Made by a program: the position numbers and the translations under genes. Positions 1-6,120 of a stretch of 6,639 nucleotides of DNA are shown here, piece by piece. Every line of letters starts with the position of its first letter. Positions within the stretch are counted from its first letter, which is position 1. Source of the stretch: Thermodesulfovibrio sp. (GTDB lineage Bacteria; Nitrospirota; Thermodesulfovibrionia; Thermodesulfovibrionales; Thermodesulfovibrionaceae); the NCBI GenBank assembly GCA_026415995.1, contig JAOAGB010000054.1, forward strand, positions 1 through 6,639, written 5' to 3'. Below the pieces are notes generated by a model. That model made no database searches. It was given only the letters and a program-made list of their open reading frames with translations, and had not been told where the DNA came from.

Positions 1-1692
1 GGGCATGAGAGATTGATAAAAAATATGCTTGCCGGTGTTGGTGGAATGGATATGGTAATGCTTGTTGTTGCTGCTGATGAAGGTGTAATGCCACAGACAA
101 AGGAACATCTTGCCATATGTGAACTTCTTAAAATAAAGACCGGGCTAATTGCTCTCAATAAATCTGATCTCGTTGATGAGGAAACTTTAGAGCTTGCCAA
201 GGAAGAGCTTAGAGAAGCTGTGAAAGGCACTTTTCTTGAGAAGGCGGAGATAATTCCTGTCTCAGCAAAATCTGGCTATAATATTGAGTTGTTAAAAGAG
301 AAAATCAGGGAACTTGCGCTAAAAGTTGATGAGAAATCTACAAAGGGTGTCTTCAGAATGCCTATTGACAGAGTTTTTACTCTTAAAGGATTTGGAACAG
401 TTGTTACAGGAACAGTCTTAAGTGGGAAAATAGCTTTGGACAGCCCAGTAGAGATTCTTCCTACAGGATTTAGGACAAAAATAAGGGGATTACAGAGTCA
501 TGGTCAAGCTCTTAAGGAAGTTTTTGCTGGTCAGAGAGTAGGAATTAATCTTCAGGGTATTTCAAAGGATGACCTAAAAAGAGGAGATATTGTTACTGTG
601 CCAGATAAACTTAAGCCCACCAGTTATATTGAAGTAAAAATTCAACTTCTAAAGGATGCAACCCCTTTAAAAAATAATGCTCCCATTCATTTTTACCTTA
701 CCACATCAGAAACTATAGGGAAGGTGAAGCTAATAGGAAAAGATGAGGTTTTACCGGGGCAGGAAGCCTTTGCCCATATTAAATTACAAGATCCCATTGT
801 TGCCATGGCAAAAGATAGATTTATCATAAGAAGGTTTTCTCCCTTAGAGACACTCGGTGGAGGTATAGTTCTTGATCCAGACCCACCAAGAAGAAAAAAG
901 GAATTGGAACCTGAACAAATAGAACTTCTTTATAGTGGTGATATTTCTGATTGTATAGAAATAAAAATCAAAAGAAAGGGCATGAGAGGTATTTCAGTAG
1001 ATGAAATTGAAGGATGGATCAATGTTGATATTGATGAAATACAAAAAGCCATAGATAAACTTTTAGGGAAACAAAGAATCATTAAGGTTAACAATCATCT
1101 TTTTCATAGGGATGTGTTCAAAGAATTCAAGGTTAATTTAATAAATTTACTTACTGATTTCCATCGTAACAATCCCTTAAAAGAGGGATTGCCAAAGGAA
1201 GAATTGAAGGTAAAGATAGGTGTTGAAAGGTATCCAGAGGTTTTAATGTTATTATCTAAAATAGAAGAGATTTCTTTAGAGGGTAACACAATAAAATTAA
1301 AATCAGCAGAAAGGGAAGAAGTTGACCCTAAATTAGAAAAAAATATTATTACTGAGATTGGGCAGAGAGTTTTTCAACCTCCCTTTAAAGAGGAGATTGC
1401 AAAAAATTTAAATATTCCAGAGGCAAAGTTAGGTGATATTCTTAAAATTCTTTCAAAAAGAGGAACACTTGTTCGCATAAACGATTCTTTATATCTAACA
1501 AAGGAAAACTACGAAAGGATGCTTAATCTTCTGAGGGATTTTTTTTCAAGAAAACAGGATATGACTGTCTCTGAATTCAGAACCATGTTAAACACTACAA
1601 GAAAGTATGCCATAGATTTTCTCGAACATTTAGACTCTAATAAGATAACTATTCGTGTAGGTGAAGCGAGAAAATTAGTAAAAAGAGGCTAA
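1..1692 (+). CDS. selB: Selenocysteine-specific translation elongation factor SelB (5' end missing)
   Basis: SelB is a cytoplasmic GTPase that carries selenocysteinyl-tRNA(Sec) to the ribosome at UGA codons marked by a SECIS hairpin. The frame is open from base 1, and its first residues, GHERLIKNMLAG, are the end of the G3 switch motif (DxPGHE). About 60 N-terminal residues with the P-loop therefore lie upstream; the TTG at base 13 is not the true start. Counting from base 1, NKSD (G4) is at residues 53-56 and SAK (G5) at 88-90. EF-Tu-like domain II starts near 115 (RVFTLKGFGTVVTGTV) and domain III covers about 205-290. From about 300 to 563 the protein is built of winged-helix units. The last carries LNTTRKYAIDFLEHLD and ends in a basic tail, as in the SECIS-binding region of SelB, which ordinary EF-Tu lacks. 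Neither selA nor selC is in the window. It looks like the upstream member of the operon with the protease. Confidence 0.95.
   Translation, partial: GHERLIKNMLAGVGGMDMVMLVVAADEGVMPQTKEHLAICELLKIKTGLIALNKSDLVDEETLELAKEELREAVKGTFLEKAEIIPVSAKSGYNIELLKEKIRELALKVDEKSTKGVFRMPIDRVFTLKGFGTVVTGTVLSGKIALDSPVEILPTGFRTKIRGLQSHGQALKEVFAGQRVGINLQGISKDDLKRGDIVTVPDKLKPTSYIEVKIQLLKDATPLKNNAPIHFYLTTSETIGKVKLIGKDEVLPGQEAFAHIKLQDPIVAMAKDRFIIRRFSPLETLGGGIVLDPDPPRRKKELEPEQIELLYSGDISDCIEIKIKRKGMRGISVDEIEGWINVDIDEIQKAIDKLLGKQRIIKVNNHLFHRDVFKEFKVNLINLLTDFHRNNPLKEGLPKEELKVKIGVERYPEVLMLLSKIEEISLEGNTIKLKSAEREEVDPKLEKNIITEIGQRVFQPPFKEEIAKNLNIPEAKLGDILKILSKRGTLVRINDSLYLTKENYERMLNLLRDFFSRKQDMTVSEFRTMLNTTRKYAIDFLEHLDSNKITIRVGEARKLVKRG
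1684..1688 (+). promoter_or_regulatory. Ribosome binding site of the HtrA gene
   Basis: AGAGG lies inside the last codons of selB and ends 7 bases before the ATG at 1696. This fixes the protease start and means its ribosome site is covered by ribosomes finishing selB, which fits translational coupling. Confidence 0.6.
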
Positions 1693-1695
1693 AAC

Positions 1696-3129
1696 ATGAT
1701 AAAAAGGAAAACAGCCTTAATAATTGTAATATTTATAACTGGTTTTCTTTTAGGCGGAACTTTCTTTTATTTTGTCAGTAAGCCTAAGCAATCAATACCT
1801 ATTTACAGAGATATAGTTGAACCAGTTAAAAGTTTTTCTGAAATAGTAAAGGCTGTATCTCCTTCTGTTGTTAATATTTCAACAACTCGTACTGTTAACA
1901 AACCTCCAACCCTTGAAGATCTCTTTGAAATGCTTCCTCCTTTTGGAAACTCTCAAGGTAAAAAATGGAAAGAGATGAGTATGGGTTCTGGAGTGGTGGT
2001 TTCTTCTGACGGATATCTACTTACTAATTATCATGTGGTGGAACAGGCAGATGAAATAAAGGTTACCCTCTACAATAGAAGAACATTTAAGGCTACAGTT
2101 ATAGGAGCAGATCCTAAAACAGACTTAGCAGTAATTAAGATTAATGCAAAGGATTTGCCTGTTGCATCTTGGGGAGATTCAGACAAACTTGAGGTTGGTG
2201 ATTTTGTTCTTGCCATAGGAAATCCCTATGGATTAACCCATACTGTGACAATGGGGATAATAAGTGCCACTGGTAGAGCTGATGTGGGAATTGCTGATTA
2301 TGAAGATTTTATTCAGACAGATGCAGCAATAAATCCGGGAAATTCAGGAGGACCATTGGTTAATATAAAGGGAGAAATAATTGGCATAAATACAGCTATT
2401 TTTTCGAAAACAGGTGGCTATCAGGGTATAGGATTTGCAGTGCCAAGTAATATGGCACGGATTATAAAAGATAGTTTGATAAAAGAGGGAAAAGTTATAA
2501 GAGGATGGATAGGTATCATGGTGCAGGACCTAACAGCAGAACTTTCAGAGAGATTTAACTTAAAGGAACCATATGGTGTAATAATTACCGATGTAACAAA
2601 GCAGAGTCCAGCTTACAAGGCTGGTTTAAAAAGGGGAGATATAATTCTTGAATTTGATGGAAAGTTGGTTTCAGAAAGCGCTATTTTAAGAAATCTTGTA
2701 GCTCAAAGCAAAATAGGAACCGTAGTAAATTTAAAAATATGGAGAAATGGAGAACTCTTTACTATACCTGTTACAGTTGCTCAACTACCCTTTGAAGTAT
2801 CCTTGGAGACAAAGAATTATAAAAAATCACAAAGTGTCTCTGAAAATCCCTTCAAAGGATTATCAGTAATTGATCTTGATCCATCTATGGCAAAACAAAT
2901 TGGCGCAGATTTTGAAGACAGAGGCGTTGTTGTATATAGGATAGAGCCTGGTTCTCCTGCTGAGAATTCAGGTTTAAGAAAGGGAGATGTAATAATGGAG
3001 ATAGAAAGACAGAGGATTACAAATGCTTCGGAATTTCAGAGAGTGATACAGAAAATCACAAGAACTGATGTTATGGTGCTTATCAACAGAGGTGGTAAAA
3101 AATTCTATACAATACTCTCATCATCATGA
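1696..3129 (+). CDS. degP: Membrane-anchored HtrA/Do-family serine protease with two PDZ domains
   Basis: An envelope quality-control protease of the DegP/DegQ (S1C) family, expected outside the inner membrane, where it degrades or holds misfolded proteins. Residues 6-27 form one hydrophobic segment after a basic start (MIKRK). I see no clear AxA cleavage site, so it may stay as a membrane anchor. The trypsin-like domain spans about 45-260 and has a complete triad: His113 (TNYHVVEQ), Asp143 (KTDLAVIK) and Ser217 (GNSGGPL). PDZ1 covers about 268-365, with a YGVIITDV binding loop. PDZ2 covers about 385-475, with RGVVVYRIEPGSPAENSGL. At 477 residues with two PDZ domains it has the DegP/DegQ layout, not the one-PDZ DegS layout. 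An insert between about 67 and 95 precedes the His motif, where the regulatory LA loop of Do proteases sits. It starts 3 bases after the selB stop with a good ribosome site. The family is certain; degP versus degQ is not settled. Confidence 0.93.
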   Translation: MIKRKTALIIVIFITGFLLGGTFFYFVSKPKQSIPIYRDIVEPVKSFSEIVKAVSPSVVNISTTRTVNKPPTLEDLFEMLPPFGNSQGKKWKEMSMGSGVVVSSDGYLLTNYHVVEQADEIKVTLYNRRTFKATVIGADPKTDLAVIKINAKDLPVASWGDSDKLEVGDFVLAIGNPYGLTHTVTMGIISATGRADVGIADYEDFIQTDAAINPGNSGGPLVNIKGEIIGINTAIFSKTGGYQGIGFAVPSNMARIIKDSLIKEGKVIRGWIGIMVQDLTAELSERFNLKEPYGVIITDVTKQSPAYKAGLKRGDIILEFDGKLVSESAILRNLVAQSKIGTVVNLKIWRNGELFTIPVTVAQLPFEVSLETKNYKKSQSVSENPFKGLSVIDLDPSMAKQIGADFEDRGVVVYRIEPGSPAENSGLRKGDVIMEIERQRITNASEFQRVIQKITRTDVMVLINRGGKKFYTILSSS

Positions 3130-4124
3130 GTGTTCTGATTTTACTCTTTATTTTAACTGTAGGATTTGGCATTTTAATCATAGAAATTAGGGATATTGAA
3201 TTTCAGCCTTTTACAGAAGGGCTTTTAATTTTCACAGGAAGCATTTCCATTCTATTTATGCTTTATCATAGGCTTAAAAAGATGAGTAGTGCTCAAATTT
3301 TATTTTCCTTTTCTGGTATTTTTTTAGGGACGCTTACGGGATTTCTTTTAAGCCTACCACTTCTTATTCTATCTTCAAATCTTAAGCCTGTAGCGTTCTT
3401 TATTATTACTGGTTTTGGCTATGCCTGTGGAATTTTTGGTCTAAAAAAGGCTGAAAAAATTAAAATTACAGACCTTTTAACTATCATAAAAAAGGAATCT
3501 CTTTGGGAGGAGCCAAAAGTCCTTGATACAAATGTTCTTATTGATGGTAGAGTAGCAGACCTTGTTGAATTGGGCTTTATCAAGGGTACAATTTTGATAC
3601 CAAGGTTTGTCCTTAGAGAAATTCAGTATATTGCAGACTCACCAGACCCTTTAAGAAGAGCAAAGGGTAAAAGAGCACTTGATATTCTTCAGAGAATTCA
3701 GAGAGCAGAAAGAGTAAAATTTGAAATAGTTGAACAAGATATACCTGAAATAAAAGAGGTTGATATAAAACTTATAGAACTTACAAGAGGACTTAAAGGA
3801 ACACTTATCACAAATGATTTGAATTTAATAAAAATTGCTCAACTTAGAGGAGTTCCTGTGCTTAATCTTAATGAACTTGCTCAAACAATGAGACCACCAG
3901 TACTTCCAGGAGAGGTTTTGAATCTTTTTATTGTTAAGGAAGGTAAAGAGGCAGATCAAGGTGTTGCCTATTTAGATGATGGAACCATGGTGGTTGTAGA
4001 AGGTGGCAGACAATATATCGGAAAAACCATAGAGGTTCTTATACACAGTGTGCTTCAAACAGGAACAGGAAGAATGATATTTGGGAAACCAAAAGCTGAT
4101 AGCCATGATGATTCTGATGAATAA
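3126..4124 (+). CDS. Membrane PIN-TRAM domain protein (YacL-like putative RNase)
   Basis: Residues 1-108 are strongly hydrophobic and form four likely membrane helices, at about 1-20, 31-48, 57-83 and 88-107. A PIN nuclease domain follows at about 130-250. Its acidic metal-binding set appears complete: Asp134 (LDTNVLIDGR), Glu165 (FVLREIQYIAD), Asp213 (EVDIKLIEL) and Asp231 (LITNDLN). A TRAM domain, a small beta-barrel that usually binds RNA, covers about 258-320. The tail is acidic (DSHDDSDE). Order and length (332 residues) match Bacillus YacL. From the family one expects a membrane-tethered, metal-dependent RNase; the RNA target is unknown and activity cannot be read from sequence. The ATG overlaps the protease stop as ATGA, and no Shine-Dalgarno is visible, so translation probably depends on re-initiation. 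The gene directly precedes ispDF, as yacL precedes ispD in Bacillus. Confidence 0.9.
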   Translation: MSVLILLFILTVGFGILIIEIRDIEFQPFTEGLLIFTGSISILFMLYHRLKKMSSAQILFSFSGIFLGTLTGFLLSLPLLILSSNLKPVAFFIITGFGYACGIFGLKKAEKIKITDLLTIIKKESLWEEPKVLDTNVLIDGRVADLVELGFIKGTILIPRFVLREIQYIADSPDPLRRAKGKRALDILQRIQRAERVKFEIVEQDIPEIKEVDIKLIELTRGLKGTLITNDLNLIKIAQLRGVPVLNLNELAQTMRPPVLPGEVLNLFIVKEGKEADQGVAYLDDGTMVVVEGGRQYIGKTIEVLIHSVLQTGTGRMIFGKPKADSHDDSDE

Positions 4125-4142
4125 CTTGAAATTTTGTAACAT

Positions 4143-5309
4143 ATGAAAACTCATGCAATTATAGTAGCAGCAGGTTTAGGTAAAAGATTTGGCTCATCGG
4201 ATAAGGTTTTTATTGAAGTCAAAGGTAAACCCATATTTATATGGTCTATTGAACCCTTTGAAAATATAGAAAAAGTTGATTGCATTTGGATTGTTACAAG
4301 AAAGGAGATGTTTGAGAGGGTTGAGCATTATCTTGGAAAGTTCAATATAAAAAAAGTAAGCAAAATCATCGAGGGAGGCAGAGAAAGACAGGATTCTGTT
4401 TATAATGCATTAAAATCTTTACCAGAGGATACGGATGTTGTTTTAATTCATGATGCAGCAAGACCTCTTGTTAAACAAGAATTAGTAGAAGAAGTGCTTA
4501 ATTCTCTTAATAGCTCTGTTGACGGTGTTGTTCCCAGTATTTCTATAACAGATACTGTAAAGTGGCTTAAAAAAAATAATCTTATAGGAGGAACTTTAAA
4601 TAGGGGAATTTTGTGTGCTATTCAGACTCCTCAGGCATTTTGGTATAGGAAGCTTATTTCTGCCTATGAAAATGCCTACAAGGAAGGTTTTTATGGTACC
4701 GACGATGCTTCTTTGATAGAAAGAGCAGGAGGTAAAGTTATTGCTATAAATGGAAATCAAGATAACATAAAAATAACAACCAAGGAAGATTTAAGTAAAA
4801 TGAAAGCTTTATTTGATAATATCACAGAAGTTTTTAAATTTATCAGAGTCGGCATTGGATATGATAGTCATAAATTTGTAGAGGGAAGAAAGCTTATAAT
4901 TGGTGGAGTTGAGATACCCTATGAAAGGGGGCTATCTGGACATTCAGATGCTGATGTTCTTATTCATGCAATTATAGATGCTCTCTTAGGTTCAGCAGGT
5001 CTTGGTGACATTGGAAAACATTTCCCAGACACAGACCTTACCTATAGAGATATATCAAGTCTTATTTTACTTGAGAAAACGCTTGAACTTTTAAAATTTA
5101 ATAATGTGGAACCAATCTGGATAGATTGCACCATATTTGCTGAAAAACCTAAAATGTCTCCATATATTCCTGAGATGCTGAAAAATTTTAAAAAATATGG
5201 CATTAATATAAACATAAAGGCTAAAACAAACGAACAAATGGGATTCATAGGAAGGCAGGAAGGGATAGCTGCCCAATCAGTGTGCCTAAGTAAGATTTTA
5301 AAAATTTGA
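4143..5309 (+). CDS. ispDF: Bifunctional IspD/IspF enzyme of the MEP isoprenoid pathway
   Basis: One protein with two non-consecutive activities of the MEP pathway. The IspD part (about 1-225) joins CTP to 2-C-methyl-D-erythritol 4-phosphate. The IspF part (about 233-388) cyclises the later phosphorylated product to 2-C-methyl-D-erythritol 2,4-cyclodiphosphate; the kinase IspE acts between them. IspD signs: AAGLGKRF with Arg15 and Lys21 at the places of E. coli Arg20 and Lys27, HDAARP at 103-108, NRG...TPQ with Arg154, and DNIKIT with Lys210. IspF signs: GYDSHKF and VLIHAIIDALLG giving metal ligands Asp241, His243 and His275, then HSDADV, LGDIGKHFPDTD and KAKTNEQMGFIGRQEG. All key residues I can name are present in both halves. 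The linker is only about ten residues (226-235). The start is fixed by alignment: MKTHAIIVAAGLG is a normal IspD N-terminus. It lies 18 bases after the PIN-TRAM stop, with no good ribosome site. The protein ends at the usual IspF C-terminus. Confidence 0.95.
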   Translation: MKTHAIIVAAGLGKRFGSSDKVFIEVKGKPIFIWSIEPFENIEKVDCIWIVTRKEMFERVEHYLGKFNIKKVSKIIEGGRERQDSVYNALKSLPEDTDVVLIHDAARPLVKQELVEEVLNSLNSSVDGVVPSISITDTVKWLKKNNLIGGTLNRGILCAIQTPQAFWYRKLISAYENAYKEGFYGTDDASLIERAGGKVIAINGNQDNIKITTKEDLSKMKALFDNITEVFKFIRVGIGYDSHKFVEGRKLIIGGVEIPYERGLSGHSDADVLIHAIIDALLGSAGLGDIGKHFPDTDLTYRDISSLILLEKTLELLKFNNVEPIWIDCTIFAEKPKMSPYIPEMLKNFKKYGININIKAKTNEQMGFIGRQEGIAAQSVCLSKILKI

Positions 5310-5333
5310 CCTTTTTGGGAGGAGTTTTATAGA
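5306..5333 (+). promoter_or_regulatory. Candidate sigma-70 promoter for tonB
   Basis: TTGACC at 5306-5311 overlaps the ispDF stop codon. TATAGA at 5328-5333 lies 16 bases downstream; TAGAAT at 5330-5335 with an 18-base gap is an alternative -10. Transcription would start near 5340, giving a leader of roughly 65-70 bases before tonB. The DNA is AT-rich and such matches arise by chance, so this is an inference from position and motif only. Confidence 0.4.
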
Positions 5334-5343
5334 ATTTAATAAG

Positions 5344-5359
5344 CTATCCAGAAGGATAG
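5344..5359 (+). other. Small perfect hairpin in the tonB leader
   Basis: CTATCC and GGATAG pair perfectly over 6 bp around an AGAA loop. It sits 3 bases upstream of the large terminator-like hairpin. It could be part of a leader RNA structure or simply 3' untranslated RNA of ispDF. I could not match it to a known riboswitch class. Confidence 0.45.
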
Positions 5360-5362
5360 GTT

Positions 5363-5401
5363 AAAGCCATGAAGGCAATTTGCTTTCATGGCTTTATTTT
5401 T
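5363..5401 (+). terminator. Intrinsic terminator or attenuator between ispDF and tonB
   Basis: The arms AAAGCCATGAAGGCA (5363-5377) and TGCTTTCATGGCTTT (5381-5395) pair over 15 bp with one G-U wobble and an ATT loop. T5362 and A5396 can add one more pair. A run of five T follows at 5397-5401. It has the form of a Rho-independent terminator and most simply ends the selB-htrA-PIN/TRAM-ispDF transcript. Because it ends 7 bases before the likely tonB start, transcripts entering tonB from any upstream promoter must pass through it, so it could also work as an attenuator. Confidence 0.8.
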
Positions 5402-5408
5402 GAAAGCT

Positions 5409-6080
5409 ATGACAATTGTTAAAACAAATAAAATACAATATTTTATCGTTGCCTCCATAATATTCCATATTATTCTATTTATCGTTTGGTCAAGTTTTGG
5501 TTTCTTGAAAAAAGATTTTCAGACTATGGAGATATTTTTGATACAGGGAACTAACCCTTCAATGGAAATGCCTTCAAACATTAAAAAATCTGAGAGGATT
5601 AGGAGTAAAAAATCTTCAAATATTAAAACCCTTGAAAAAAATAATATGGATAAGGAACAAAATATAAAAGGAACTACAGATGCTATATCTATTAAATCGG
5701 AAGATACAACTGCTAAAGAAACAGGTGTAACTAAGGGAGTTGATATTTATACCAACACAACTAACTTTCATAGTAGTGGTGATAAAATAACTGACACTTA
5801 TTTTGGAAGTATAAACGGTCCCAAATTTATCTATCGTGAAACACCTATTTATCCTCAAATAGCAAGGAAGCTGGGGAAGGAAGGTAAAGTTGTATTAAGA
5901 CTAACAATAAATGAAAAAGGAGAACTTTTAAATATTGAAATTGTTGAATCCGCACCTTATGGATTCACTGAATCTGCTGTGGAGGCAGTAAAAAAGTCAA
6001 AATTTTTACCTGCCGTGAAAGATGGTCATCCTATCGCAAGCAGAGCAATCCTTCCTATAAAATTTGTGCTTAAAGATTGA
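5409..6080 (+). CDS. tonB: TonB-like energy-transducing protein
   Basis: TonB proteins sit in the inner membrane, draw energy from the ExbB/ExbD motor and drive uptake through outer-membrane receptors. From the ATG at 5409 the product is 223 residues: a short basic N-terminus, one membrane helix at about 11-33, a Lys/Thr/Ser/Asn-rich polar linker at about 34-140, and a TonB C-terminal domain at about 144-223 (PIYPQIARKLGKEGKVVLRL, then TESAVEAVKKSKFLPA). The helix carries Ser16 and His20, the SxxxH pair that E. coli TonB has at the same numbers, which supports this start. An in-frame ATG at 5388 would add seven residues but lies in the 3' arm of the terminator hairpin with no ribosome site. 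The 5409 site is also weak: GAAAG ends only 2 bases before it. The linker lacks the Pro-Glu/Pro-Lys repeats of classical TonB. No exbB, exbD or receptor gene is in the window. Confidence 0.85.
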   Translation: MTIVKTNKIQYFIVASIIFHIILFIVWSSFGFLKKDFQTMEIFLIQGTNPSMEMPSNIKKSERIRSKKSSNIKTLEKNNMDKEQNIKGTTDAISIKSEDTTAKETGVTKGVDIYTNTTNFHSSGDKITDTYFGSINGPKFIYRETPIYPQIARKLGKEGKVVLRLTINEKGELLNIEIVESAPYGFTESAVEAVKKSKFLPAVKDGHPIASRAILPIKFVLKD

Positions 6081-6120
6081 GATAATTGACTATTTCTCTT
6101 GAAATATATTAGAAAAGACT

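Noticed and set aside
1170..1191. Perfect 8-bp inverted repeat (CAATCCCT / AGGGATTG) inside selB
   Set aside because: It lies in coding sequence, encodes NNPLKEGLP in the expected frame, has no T-run, and is short enough to be chance.
1104..1289. Short open frames on the minus strand, here and at 3972-4154, 5042-5276 and 5616-5858
   Set aside because: All lie opposite well-supported genes, have unlikely composition (Phe/Ser/Ile-rich) and no family features; they are shadows.
5307..5362. UGA ending ispDF followed by a hairpin, considered as a selenocysteine codon with a SECIS because selB is present
   Set aside because: IspF already ends at its normal C-terminus, the read-through peptide (PFWEEFYRI, then stop) has no family match, and the AGAA-loop hairpin does not resemble a bacterial SECIS.
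5329..5364. Eleven-codon leader ORF starting at ATA behind the GGGAGGAG
   Set aside because: ATA is not a credible start codon, and neither length nor composition suggests a leader peptide.
5341..5400. c-di-GMP (GEMM) riboswitch upstream of tonB, suggested by a hairpin followed by AAAGCC
   Set aside because: The expected GACGCAAAGCC-type junction and second conserved helix are missing; AAAGCC here is simply the 5' arm of the terminator.
6086..6112. TTGACT with TATATT or TATTAG upstream of the radical SAM gene as a promoter
   Set aside because: The spacings are 13 and 15 bases, too short for a normal sigma-70 promoter, and a start there would leave almost no leader.
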